Assembly (NCBI GenBank): GCA_038206765.1
Contig: JBBRAM010000001.1
Span: forward strand, 1 to 64,000
Direction of reading: 5' to 3'
DNA from: UKL13-2 sp038206765
GTDB taxonomy: Bacteria; Pseudomonadota; Gammaproteobacteria; Burkholderiales; Usitatibacteraceae
Length of the DNA stretch: 64,000 nt
Part shown: positions 7,446 to 16,016 of the stretch, one piece after another
Numbering within the stretch: the stretch's first letter is position 1
How the letters are laid out: each line of letters opens with the position of its first letter
The notes under the pieces: generated by a model
Told to the model about the DNA's origin: nothing
Databases searched by the model: none
Seen by the model: only the letters and a program-made list of their open reading frames with translations
Position numbers and translations under genes: made by a program

Positions 7446-8006
7446 CTAGCTTTTGCTAGAAACTGTGGTCGTGCGGCGGGCTCTGGTTGTCACCTTCGGC
7501 ACGGCCGTATTTGGCTGGGCTACTGCCTTGGAACCAGCGCCAGTACTGGATCTTGAGGCATGCGCCGTAGCCGGATTAGCAGCTTGATAGGCAATTTCAT
7601 CGGCGCGAACAATCGCTGCCAGTTTATCGAGTATGCCATTCACATACTTATGCCCATCGGTGCCGCCAAACGATTTTGCCAACTCAATGGCTTCGTTAAT
7701 AATCACGCGATAAGGGGTCTCCGGCATCGCCGTCATTTCGTAGCTGGCGAGCAGCATAATGGCGCGTTCAATCGGGCTGACTTCCTCCCACTTGCGATCC
7801 ACATACGGCGTCAGTTGCGCAGCCAAGGAATCGGCAGCCCCGATCGTGCCTTTCAAGAGCGCTACAAATAAATCAGCATCGGCTTTGGCATAGCCGTCTG
7901 CCGCTGCATATTGGTTGTGCAATTCAGCCGCGCTGATCGCGTTAATTTGCCATTGGTAGAGAGCCTGAAGCGCGAATTCGCGCGAACGGCGGCGTGCATT
8001 TTTCAT
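7446..8006 (-). CDS. nusB: Transcription antitermination factor NusB with extended tail
   Basis: A 186-aa protein. Residues 1-~145 match NusB: RRRSREFALQALYQW at the start, RKWEEVSPIERAIMLLASYEM and RVIINEAIELAKSFGGTDGHKYVNGILDKLA. NusB binds boxA RNA with NusE (S10) in the antitermination complex on rRNA operons. Residues ~146-186 are an additional Ser/Thr/Ala-rich basic tail (SRSSTGAG, TTRARRTTTVSSKS) not found in short NusB proteins. Its start overlaps the ribH stop (TAATG), so translation is probably coupled. The rib-nusB pairing is widespread in bacteria. Confidence 0.95.
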   Translation of the reverse strand: MKNARRRSREFALQALYQWQINAISAAELHNQYAAADGYAKADADLFVALLKGTIGAADSLAAQLTPYVDRKWEEVSPIERAIMLLASYEMTAMPETPYRVIINEAIELAKSFGGTDGHKYVNGILDKLAAIVRADEIAYQAANPATAHASRSSTGAGSKAVAQPNTAVPKVTTRARRTTTVSSKS

Positions 8007-8485
8007 TACGAATCTTTCAGTGCGGCCAATGCTGTTAATGCATTCGCCATATCAATTGCACAACGTGCGCAATCAGCGCCCTTCTCCGAAACCCGGGCCA
8101 GCGCTTGCTCATCGGTGTTCACCGTTAAAATACCATTCGCAATCGGCACGCCGGTTTCGAGCATCACATCCATCACACCTCGACAGGCGTCGTTGGCGAC
8201 AATCTCAAAATGATACGTCTCGCCGCGAATCACTGCGCCAATGGCAACGAGCGCATCAAATTTTGCCGACCCCGTCGTCGATAGCGCCATCGCCTGCAAT
8301 GCGATCGGAATTTCTAACGCACCAGGCACCGTTATATGGGTGATGTTTGCCGGCTTAACACCGTGCGCCAACAACGCATCGACGCAAGCTTGATTCATTT
8401 TGACGACGACAGGCTCATTGAACCGGCTTTGTACTATGCCGATCCGGAGAGCTGCGCCATCAAGGTTTAAACGAATACTGTTCAT
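8006..8485 (-). CDS. ribH: 6,7-dimethyl-8-ribityllumazine synthase
   Basis: A 159-aa lumazine synthase, which condenses the pyrimidine intermediate with dihydroxybutanone phosphate in the penultimate step of riboflavin synthesis. Family motifs: IGIVQSRFNEPVV near the N-terminus, VPGALEIPIALQ, VAIGAVIRGETYHFEIV (with the catalytic His) and GVPIANGILTVNTDEQA. Normal length for the icosahedral enzyme. Its ATG overlaps the ribBA stop (ATGA), so it is translationally coupled to the gene that makes its substrate. Confidence 0.97.
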   Translation of the reverse strand: MNSIRLNLDGAALRIGIVQSRFNEPVVVKMNQACVDALLAHGVKPANITHITVPGALEIPIALQAMALSTTGSAKFDALVAIGAVIRGETYHFEIVANDACRGVMDVMLETGVPIANGILTVNTDEQALARVSEKGADCARCAIDMANALTALAALKDS

Positions 8486-9636
8486 GCGGGTTTGGTTCCT
8501 ACAACATGTAATTTTCGCTCGGTGCTTTTGTCGGCAGCGGGTGGCACATAATCTATGACTTCCAAATCAAACCCCGCCATCGACGGAATTTTCTTGGGCC
8601 AAGACAGGACGCGCATTTTACGCACATTTAGCTTGCGTAAAATTTGCGCGCCAATGCCGTGCATGCGCGGATCCCATTTGCCAGCGCGGGCTGCTGGCTT
8701 CGGCGCATCCGCCTGGGTCATGAAGCGCTCCAATACTGAGGCGGCATCTTCCGTCCCGCGCAACAACACGATCACGCCGGTACCTTCGGTCGCGATAATC
8801 CGCATCGCTTCAGCCACCGAATACGCATGCCGCCCCGATTCAAACTCAAATAGATCGAGCGACGTGAACGGCTGATGAACCCGCGTCAGGGTCGGCACGT
8901 CAGGGCGAATCTCGCCGCGGGTCAGTGCCAGATGCACTTCGTTCGCCGTTTTGTCCTGGAATGCATGGAGCTCAAACGCGCCATATGGCGAGCTGATGGT
9001 ACGTTTTGAAATCAGATCAACAAGCGTTTCTGTGACGGAACGATGGCGGATCAGATCAGCAATCGTACCGATTTTAAGGCCGTGTTTTTGGGCGAAAGGG
9101 ATCAGGTCTGGCAGTCTTGCCATGGAACCATCTTCGTTCAAAATTTCGCAAATCACCCCGGCCGGGTACAAACCAGCGAGGCTTGATAAATCACATGCCG
9201 CCTCGGTATGCCCGGCACGCATCAGCACACCGCCGTTTTTAGCGATCAGCGGGAAAATATGCCCCGGCTGCACCAACTCTTCGGCCTTGGCATGGCGCGC
9301 TGCCGCAACCCGCACCGTACGCGCGCGATCCGCCGCCGAAATGCCGGTGGTCACCCCAGTCGCGGCCTCAACCGAGACCGTAAACGCCGTGCCATGCGAA
9401 GTGCGATTATCTTGCACCATCGGCGGGAGATTAAGCCTCCCGGCATGATCTTCAGTGACCGGCATACAAATCAAACCACGCGCATGGGTGGCCATAAAGT
9501 TGATCGCTTCGGGAGTTACAAAATCCGCCGCCATGACAAGATCGCCTTCGTTTTCGCGGTCTTCAGCATCGACGAGCACGACCATTTTGCCCGCGCGTAT
9601 GTCGTCAATGATTTCTTGGGTGGAATGGATAGTCAT
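8482..9636 (-). CDS. ribBA: Dihydroxybutanone phosphate synthase fused to a degenerate GTP cyclohydrolase II domain
   Basis: A 384-aa RibBA-type fusion. Residues ~1-205 are the DHBP synthase: DIRAGKMVVLVDAEDRENEGDL (acidic metal-binding loop), THARGLICMPV, DRARTVRVAA, and GHIFPLIAKNGGVLMRAGHTEAACDLS. Residues ~210-370 match GTP cyclohydrolase II in outline (ISSPYGAFELHAF, then the C-terminal NVRKMRVLSWPKKIPSMAGFDLEV). The three zinc-binding cysteines expected in ECxxxDxxxSxxCxC are missing: that place reads SLDLFEFESGRHAY. The second domain is therefore probably not a cyclohydrolase, as known for several proteobacterial RibBA-like proteins, and a separate RibA would be needed. First gene of the operon; no FMN riboswitch found upstream. 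Confidence 0.93.
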   Translation of the reverse strand: MTIHSTQEIIDDIRAGKMVVLVDAEDRENEGDLVMAADFVTPEAINFMATHARGLICMPVTEDHAGRLNLPPMVQDNRTSHGTAFTVSVEAATGVTTGISAADRARTVRVAAARHAKAEELVQPGHIFPLIAKNGGVLMRAGHTEAACDLSSLAGLYPAGVICEILNEDGSMARLPDLIPFAQKHGLKIGTIADLIRHRSVTETLVDLISKRTISSPYGAFELHAFQDKTANEVHLALTRGEIRPDVPTLTRVHQPFTSLDLFEFESGRHAYSVAEAMRIIATEGTGVIVLLRGTEDAASVLERFMTQADAPKPAARAGKWDPRMHGIGAQILRKLNVRKMRVLSWPKKIPSMAGFDLEVIDYVPPAADKSTERKLHVVGTKPA

Positions 9637-10201
9637 GGTTGTGTTCCTAGTTAAGAGGGAATGCGGGTGGTTCGGCGCCCTAAATTTGCGACGACCGTAT
9701 CAGCAACACCCGAATCAGTGACAAGCGGGCGGCCATTCGATAGCCAACGACCCGCCCTAGCGCAAACTGGTAAAAAGCGTTTCAGCAATCCAACATTGTC
9801 CCAGATACGCTCAAGCTGTGGCAAGGAAACTTGTGCGCTCGGCAAAAACGTGCGGACGGTCTGCCCGGCGGCTAATTCAACGCCACGCAGCAAGCGCCCG
9901 CCGGACTAGCGACGGTCAGCTCCCGGGAGCCTAGTGCTACGGCGCTTAACGGAAGAAAAAGGTGGACGTCAAACAGTTTGACGGGAACGCTTAATTGCGT
10001 GTCTTACGGTTAACCTGTCGCCGCCATTTGGCGGTGGTTCTAGCCAGCAAAATCTTTGGCGAATGGCGGTGTTTCGAGGCTTATTTCGAAGCTTATTCAG
10101 ATGCTCAATCAGCTGCAAAAAACACGAAACTCCCCTACCCACGGCCATCTCAACGCAAAAAGCCGTCAAACTCCGCTGCTGTACTGGCGTTTAACAAAAA
10201 A
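9637..10201. other. Intergenic region between ribBA and queF, with two palindromes
   Basis: About 565 bp with no gene I can support. It must carry the ribBA promoter. Two perfect short palindromes stand out: GCTCCCGGGAGC at 9919-9930 and CGTCAAAC-A-GTTTGACG at 9967-9983, the latter with the size of a repressor operator. A GGGCGG...CCGCCC hairpin lies near 9728-9759. I searched for the conserved RFN blocks of an FMN riboswitch and do not see them. An 80-codon minus frame at 9651-9893 has no recognisable features. Confidence 0.4.
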
Positions 10202-10816
10202 TTATCCCCGCTCAGTCACACTCCGCTCATTTGCAAAAGTTCCAAGATCGAGCATTGGTGCGGGTTTCCAGCCTTTTGCCCGGTGCTCGGCAACCACTGT
10301 CGTAAACACCCCGCCGCGCACCCAAAATTTGGCCGTCAGCCGCGCGAATCGTGGTTTGGTGGCCTTGACAATATCGTCCAATATTTCATTTGTGACCGCC
10401 TCATGAAACTTTCCCTCATCGCGAAATGACCAAATGTAGAGCTTTAAGCTCTTCAGCTCAACGCACAATTTTTCGGGGATGTAATCGAGATACAAGGTGG
10501 CGAAATCGGGCTGGCCAGTTTTGGGGCAGAGGCAGGTGAATTCGGGGATTTGCATGTGAATTAAAAAATCGCGATGCGGTGCGGGGCTTTCAAAAACTTC
10601 CAGCGCTTTGCAGGCGACGGCGGTGGGTTTATCGCCTAGTTTAGTTAAATGCACAGCGGCTTCTTTGCTGGCGAATGGCTTGGATGGCCTTGACGGCTTG
10701 GATGACGTCAACGATTTCAGTGCCTTAGCGCTTTTTCTTGAAGTACTTAATGACGAAGATGTTGCAATCGGTTTAGCGGACGGCTTTTTCGTGGTGGATT
10801 TTTGCGCTTTTTTCAT
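10202..10816 (-). CDS. queF: NADPH-dependent 7-cyano-7-deazaguanine reductase (QueF, type I)
   Basis: A 204-aa protein from the ATG at 10816. Residues ~55-204 are a unimodular QueF, which reduces preQ0 to preQ1 in queuosine synthesis: PEFTCLCPKTGQPDF with the nucleophile C97 and acid D104 at the usual spacing, then ELKSLKLYIWSFRDEGKFHE and the ARLTAKFWVRGG segment. Residues 1-~50 form an unusual Lys/Ser-rich low-complexity extension (KKAQKSTTKKPSAKP onward) absent from typical ~120-150 aa members. A longer frame to 10939 exists, but the extra 41 residues look like non-coding leader. No other queuosine genes are adjacent. It is divergent from smc. Confidence 0.93.
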   Translation of the reverse strand: MKKAQKSTTKKPSAKPIATSSSLSTSRKSAKALKSLTSSKPSRPSKPFASKEAAVHLTKLGDKPTAVACKALEVFESPAPHRDFLIHMQIPEFTCLCPKTGQPDFATLYLDYIPEKLCVELKSLKLYIWSFRDEGKFHEAVTNEILDDIVKATKPRFARLTAKFWVRGGVFTTVVAEHRAKGWKPAPMLDLGTFANERSVTERG

Positions 10817-10959
10817 TTGTTTGATATGCCAGCAAGGTAGGTGAAACTGGGAATTGGAGGGGCGATACGTTAGAATTAGAGATTGTAGCGGAGTTGATTG
10901 TATCCAAGTTGCAACCAAGCTCGGCAAGCGTTTTGGCATCAGATACAGTTAGTTTCGAG

Positions 10960-10980
10960 ACCCGCCCCGTGGCGGGTTTT
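10960..10980 (+). terminator. Hairpin plus T-run upstream of smc, without an obvious gene before it
   Basis: ACCCGCC at 10960 pairs with GGCGGGT across a CCGT loop, followed by TTTT on the plus strand. No plus-strand gene lies upstream (queF starts at 10816 on the other strand), so this is either an attenuator in the smc leader or the end of a small RNA. Confidence 0.45.
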
Positions 10981-11087
10981 CATCATTTATGCGTTTGCGA
11001 TTTCACGAAGCTGCTTCCGAGCTGCTCCCGAGCTGCCTCCAAGCTGCTGATTACGTCATTGCACATAGGTCATTTAAGGAAATCAAG

Positions 11088-14000
11088 TTGCGTCTAACCT
11101 CTATAAAACTCGCTGGTTTTAAATCCTTTGTTGATCCAACAACCATTTCTGTGCCTGGCCAATTGGTCGGTGTCGTCGGCCCCAATGGTTGCGGCAAATC
11201 AAATGTGATCGATGCGGTCCGCTGGGTTTTGGGCGAATCGTCGGCAAAAAATTTGCGCGGCGAGAAAATGGAAGACGTTATTTTTAACGGGTCGCTCAAC
11301 CGCAAGCCGGTCGCTAGGGCCAGTGTAGAGCTGGTGTTTGATAATTCGCTTGGACGCATCGGCGGGCAATGGGGGCAGTATGCGGAGTTGAGCGTCAAGC
11401 GCCTGCTCTCACGGGATGGCAATTCGGATTATTTCATCAACGGCCAACACGTTCGCAAACGCGATATCACTGATGTATTTTTGGGCACCGGCCTAGGCCC
11501 GCGGGCCTATGCGATCATTGAGCAGGGCATGATTTCGCGGGTTATTACCTCCAAACCCGAAGAGCTTCGCGTGTTTTTAGAAGAAGTCGCCGGGGTTTCA
11601 AAATACCGTGAACGCAGACGCGAGACCGAATCGCGATTGGAGGATTCCAAAGAAAATTTGAGCCGCGTCGATGATATTCGCGGCGAGCTAGACAAGCAGG
11701 TTGAGAAGCTCACCGGCCAGGCGGAAGTCGCCGCTCGATACAATGAATACTTGGGCGAATTAAAGCTCAACGAAAATCTGTGGGCCTTCACCAAGCAACG
11801 AGAAGCTGGCGCCGCCAAACTCCGCTACGCCAACGAAATCACCAAAACTGAAACCGGCTTCGAAGGCGAGACTGCCAAGTTGCGCGAAGTTGAGTCCGCA
11901 TTAGATAAACTGCGCCAAGATCACTACGCTGAAACTGATGCGCTTACGAACTCCCAAGCATCCATGTTTGAGGCGAATTCAACAGTTGTGCAACTCGAGC
12001 AAGAGATCAGTTATTTGGGCGACAACCGCCGCCGCCTGACCGCACAAATCGAAGCGCTGGTGCTGCAAGTGGCTGAAGTTGAATCGAGCCGAGAAGCCAC
12101 CGCCACCGAGCTTGAGCGCTGGCACCACGAGCTGGCAAGCGGCATGGATCGCGTCATGGAATCGCGTGAACGCGTCGAGGTTATCCGAACCGAAGTGCCC
12201 GATTTCGAAGCCAAGGTACGTGAATCCGTTTCGGCCACCCGTGCTTCTGAAAACGCGGTACGCGAAGCCGAATCTGGCCAAGCACTGGAAGAAGCGCGGG
12301 AATCGAACGCGTTGAAAATTCTCTCACAATTGGAGCAACGCAAACAGCGTTTGACCACCGAGAACATGGCGCTGGTGGTGCCCGATGAGGGCGAGATTGA
12401 GCGGGTAGAAGGCGAACGCGCCGAGATGCAGGAAATGCTGTTGCAGCATGAAGAAAAAATGGCGAGTGCTGAACAGCGCATGGCCGAGTTAGATGCTGCT
12501 CGCAAGCGTTCGGTTGATGCGATTGGCGACGCAACGCGTGAATTGGCACGGATTGAGGCGTCATTACTCGCACTGCAAAACCAGCAAGCAAGAATGGATA
12601 ACAACAATCGCTTGGCGATGTGGCTATCAAAATACAACCTCGATAACGCGCCGCGTTTGTGGCAGCAAATCAAGGTCAAACAAGGCTGGGAAGACGCACT
12701 GGAATCAGCGCTGGGTTTGAAACTCAATGCGATTAAAGTTGCTGAGCCGTCCACGATTGAACGCATGGCGCAAGACGCCCCGCCAGGCAGCGTGGCGTTG
12801 TTTTTGGAAAATGGTGGCAGTGGTCAAACCAGCCCAAGTCTTGGCTTTACGCCACTCTCGGACTGGGTCACGTCTGACAATGCCGGTGTGTTGCCGTTTG
12901 TGCGTGAGTGTTTGGCCAATATCTTTGTGTTGGAAAGTGAGGCGGAAGCCCGCACCAAAATGGCGGCGTTGCCCTTTGGCGCCCTGCTGGTGACCGCAAC
13001 CGGCCATATGTATTCGCAGCACGGCTTGCTTTTTCATGGCCCGCAATCCGAATTGCACGGGGTCTTGCAACGCCAGCGCGAAATCGAAGCGTTGAAACTT
13101 GAATTGCCCGGCAAGATTGAGGCGCGTCATAGCTTGGAAGCGGCGCAAAAAGAAACCGAATTTGAAGTCACTGAAACACAAGACAGCCTGCGCAAACTGC
13201 GTGCCGAAATTCAGGAAACTAAAAACCGCGAGCATCAATTGCAAATGGATGCGTTGAAATTATCGCAAGCAATGTCGCAAGCCGAAGGCCGCCGCGCCGC
13301 GATTCGCGAAGAGCAAGCGCTGATTGAAGAAGAGATGGAAAAAGAGCGCGCCGAAATGATAGAGGCACAGGCACGTTTGGAAGAAGGCGGCAACCGAATC
13401 GGCGAACTCACCGATGCGCTGATGCTCATTGAGGACCGGCAAAAAGAGACCGAACGCGCCCTCAGCGATGCTCGAGAACGTGTAAATGCCGCCGAGCGTG
13501 CCGTGCAAGAAGCAAATTATTTTGAGCGATCATGCCACGATAAAATTAAGTCACTGTCCGACATGACCGCACAACTCAGCAAACGTCATGAGCTGGTGAC
13601 TGCGAGCCAATTGACGATGGCTGGCGAGTTGGAGAATTTGCAAGAAGGGAATATCCGCGAGCGTTTGCAGGCAGCGCTTGAGCTACGGACTGAGCGTGAA
13701 AAGGCGCTGGCTGAAGCGCGCAACGCGATGGAATCAGCAACGGGAAAATTGCGCGAATTAGAAAATTCAAAATCCAATATCGAAAAAAGCTTGTCTCCTC
13801 TGCGTGAAAAAATCACCGAGCTGCGCATGAAGGAACAAGAAGCGCGGATCAACGAAGAGCAGTTCACCAACCAGCTCATTGAAGCTGGCGCAAACTTGGA
13901 AGAACTGGCCGACATGGTAGAAAAGAAAGCGCGTTCTACAGCCTATCAAGCCGAGATTAACCGCTTGAATGCCGCGATTACCGAGCTGGGCGCGGTGAAT

Positions 14001-14642
14001 TTGGCGGCGTTAGCGGAACTAGACCAGGCCAAAGTGCGTAAAGAATTTTTAGACGCGCAATCAGCAGATTTGACCGAAGCGATCAATACGTTGGAATCTG
14101 CGATTAAACGGATCGACCGTGAAACGCGCGATCTGTTGCAAAACACATTCGATATCGTCAACAAAAATTTCCAAGAGCTATTCCCGTCATTGTTCGGTGG
14201 CGGCAACGCGTTCTTGAAATTAACCGGCGATGAAATTTTAGATGCTGGCTTGCAAGTGTTCGCGCAACCGCCGGGCAAGAAAAACTCATCCATTCAATTA
14301 TTGTCGGGTGGCGAGAAAGCATTGACGGCGCTGTCGTTGGTATTCGCCTTATTCCGCTTGAATCCAGCGCCGTTTTGTTTGCTCGACGAGGTTGATGCGC
14401 CGCTTGATGACTCCAATACCGACCGGTTCTGCGCGCTGGTACAAAAAATGTCGGTTTCAACCCAATTCTTGTTCATCACGCACAATAAAGTGACGATGGA
14501 ATTAGCCGAACAATTGGTCGGCGTGACGATGAACGAGCCGGGTGTTTCGCGCATTGTAGAAGTCGATATCAATGCAGCCAAACGCTTTGCTGCGAGCCCG
14601 GTAGCAGCTCCAGCCTTATTGCCAGCCGCAGCAGCTGCATAA
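11088..14642 (+). CDS. smc: Chromosome segregation protein SMC
   Basis: From a TTG at 11088 the protein has 1184 aa, the usual SMC length, beginning with the family-typical RLTSIKLAGFKSFVDPTT. The frame could start at an ATG at 10989, but that adds 33 residues unlike SMC, while the TTG has an AAGGAA site upstream. Walker A GPNGCGKS is at residues 31-38; long coiled coils fill ~170-500 and ~670-1020; a hinge lies between (around SVALFLENGGSG). The C-terminal head has LLSGGEKALTALSL (signature) and FCLLDEVDAPLDD (Walker B). SMC extrudes DNA loops and compacts the origin region with ScpAB, which are not in this window. The C-terminus carries an Ala/Pro-rich tail (SPVAAPALLPAAAAA). Confidence 0.97.
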   Translation: MRLTSIKLAGFKSFVDPTTISVPGQLVGVVGPNGCGKSNVIDAVRWVLGESSAKNLRGEKMEDVIFNGSLNRKPVARASVELVFDNSLGRIGGQWGQYAELSVKRLLSRDGNSDYFINGQHVRKRDITDVFLGTGLGPRAYAIIEQGMISRVITSKPEELRVFLEEVAGVSKYRERRRETESRLEDSKENLSRVDDIRGELDKQVEKLTGQAEVAARYNEYLGELKLNENLWAFTKQREAGAAKLRYANEITKTETGFEGETAKLREVESALDKLRQDHYAETDALTNSQASMFEANSTVVQLEQEISYLGDNRRRLTAQIEALVLQVAEVESSREATATELERWHHELASGMDRVMESRERVEVIRTEVPDFEAKVRESVSATRASENAVREAESGQALEEARESNALKILSQLEQRKQRLTTENMALVVPDEGEIERVEGERAEMQEMLLQHEEKMASAEQRMAELDAARKRSVDAIGDATRELARIEASLLALQNQQARMDNNNRLAMWLSKYNLDNAPRLWQQIKVKQGWEDALESALGLKLNAIKVAEPSTIERMAQDAPPGSVALFLENGGSGQTSPSLGFTPLSDWVTSDNAGVLPFVRECLANIFVLESEAEARTKMAALPFGALLVTATGHMYSQHGLLFHGPQSELHGVLQRQREIEALKLELPGKIEARHSLEAAQKETEFEVTETQDSLRKLRAEIQETKNREHQLQMDALKLSQAMSQAEGRRAAIREEQALIEEEMEKERAEMIEAQARLEEGGNRIGELTDALMLIEDRQKETERALSDARERVNAAERAVQEANYFERSCHDKIKSLSDMTAQLSKRHELVTASQLTMAGELENLQEGNIRERLQAALELRTEREKALAEARNAMESATGKLRELENSKSNIEKSLSPLREKITELRMKEQEARINEEQFTNQLIEAGANLEELADMVEKKARSTAYQAEINRLNAAITELGAVNLAALAELDQAKVRKEFLDAQSADLTEAINTLESAIKRIDRETRDLLQNTFDIVNKNFQELFPSLFGGGNAFLKLTGDEILDAGLQVFAQPPGKKNSSIQLLSGGEKALTALSLVFALFRLNPAPFCLLDEVDAPLDDSNTDRFCALVQKMSVSTQFLFITHNKVTMELAEQLVGVTMNEPGVSRIVEVDINAAKRFAASPVAAPALLPAAAAA

Positions 14643-14736
14643 ATATGATAAAAAGTGTGGTGATCGCATTAAACTGCTCGATGCCGATATTGATGCTGAG
14701 AGCTAAGCAAACATTGAGGCCAAGATTGGAGCAACG

Positions 14737-15999
14737 ATGATTTCAGATTTGCAATTAGCGATTGGCGGAGTCGTAATTGTCATTATTGTGGCGGTGATTG
14801 CCTACAACCGTTGGCAAGAATCGAAATACAAAAAACGCGCCGAGCAGGCTTTTGGAACATCACACCCGGATGTGTTGATCGACGAGCCATTGACTTCGTC
14901 ACCTGCCTCATCGCCTGCTTCGGCAGCTCCAATGGCACGACAAACGAATCAGCATGAGCGCCTAGAGCCCAGCCTCGGTCCGGCGGTACTGGCGGCGGGC
15001 GCTGATGATGGTTTTGATGACCTCACGCCGATTGGCGACATGCATATTGCGCCAGCTGTCGTCAACCCATCGGTACCAACTCGCGCCATGCATCCCTTGC
15101 CTCGGTCGGCTCCCTCCGTACAGGGAAACTCTATCGGTTCAAGCGCATATGGTGTTGGGCCTAGCGCAACCGTGCTACCTGCCGCGCCGACCTTACATCC
15201 GGATATCGATTCAATCGCGCTCATTTTGGCCGACGCGCCGATTGAGGCTGCACAATACGAATCCGTAATTACCCAATCGAAGCTGCTCGGCAATGGCGTG
15301 CGGTGGGAAGGTATGCAGGGCGGGCTGTGGCAGCCGATTACATTGCCTGCGATTGAGCCCTACCGCGAGCTGCGCGTGGGTTTACAGTTGGCGGATCGCC
15401 GGGGCCCGGTAGATGCGCTGGCCGTTACCCAATTTAACGAGATGGTGGCGCAGTATGCCGCCAGTGTTGGTGCCGTTTCGCAGCGCGAAGAAGTGCAAGT
15501 AGCAATGGCGCGCGCGCAAGCCGTTGATGCGTTTTGCGCCGATACCGATATTGAAATTGTTGTAAATGTGGTCGGCAAAAGCGGCGTCACATTTGCTGTC
15601 ACGAAGGTGCGCGGTTTGGCCGAATCAAATGGCCTGGTCGCCACCGAATCCGGCGAGTATGTGATGCAAGATGAACATGGTCGCGCGCTCTACACCCTGC
15701 GCAATATCGATCCCGCCGAACCGCCCGGCATCAAGCGCAGCACGGGCTATCTGAGCGGCCTGACGTTTGCAGTTGATGTGCCGCGCACACCCGACGCCGC
15801 CCGCACATTTGAGCGGATGTTTTTAGTCGTCATGAAAATAGCTGATGTGTTGCAAGGCGAAGTGGTGGACGATAATCGCAAAGTGCTCACGGCCTCCGGA
15901 CGCAAAGTCATTTCCGACACTATCACCAGCATCACGGCGCAAATGGAAGCAAGGGGCATTGCCGCCGGTAGTGCTGCGGCATTGCGTCTTTACGCTTAG
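14737..15999 (+). CDS. zipA: Cell division protein ZipA-like
   Basis: A 420-aa protein. Residues ~7-25 are an N-terminal membrane segment (IGGVVIVIIVAVIAYN) followed by basic residues and a Pro/Ser/Ala-rich linker to ~150. The C-terminal ~250 residues contain the ZipA FtsZ-binding-type domain (a repeated alpha/beta fold with FAVTKVRGLAESNGLV and TRNIDPAEPPGI-like segments; then a region ending in RKVISDTITSITAQMEARG). ZipA anchors FtsZ to the inner membrane at the division site. It lies between smc and ligA, the conserved smc-zipA-ligA order of betaproteobacteria, which supports the call. Gap to smc is 94 bp and to ligA 17 bp, so an operon is likely. Confidence 0.88.
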   Translation: MISDLQLAIGGVVIVIIVAVIAYNRWQESKYKKRAEQAFGTSHPDVLIDEPLTSSPASSPASAAPMARQTNQHERLEPSLGPAVLAAGADDGFDDLTPIGDMHIAPAVVNPSVPTRAMHPLPRSAPSVQGNSIGSSAYGVGPSATVLPAAPTLHPDIDSIALILADAPIEAAQYESVITQSKLLGNGVRWEGMQGGLWQPITLPAIEPYRELRVGLQLADRRGPVDALAVTQFNEMVAQYAASVGAVSQREEVQVAMARAQAVDAFCADTDIEIVVNVVGKSGVTFAVTKVRGLAESNGLVATESGEYVMQDEHGRALYTLRNIDPAEPPGIKRSTGYLSGLTFAVDVPRTPDAARTFERMFLVVMKIADVLQGEVVDDNRKVLTASGRKVISDTITSITAQMEARGIAAGSAAALRLYA

Positions 16000-16016
16000 C
16001 GTTTTTTCCACGAATA

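Noticed and set aside
7528..7545. GCGCCAGTACTGGA inside nusB as a further dispersed-motif copy
   Set aside because: Only a partial match on the opposite strand and within the coding tail; likely chance.
9651..9893. 80-codon minus-strand frame directly before ribBA
   Set aside because: No recognisable motif, no good ribosome binding site and composition like surrounding non-coding DNA; left as intergenic.
9637..9960. Possible FMN riboswitch before ribBA
   Set aside because: None of the conserved RFN sequence blocks could be found on the minus strand by eye.
10989..11087. Upstream ATG start of smc
   Set aside because: The extra 33 residues do not resemble any SMC N-terminus, while the TTG at 11088 gives the family's standard beginning with a nearby AAGGAA.
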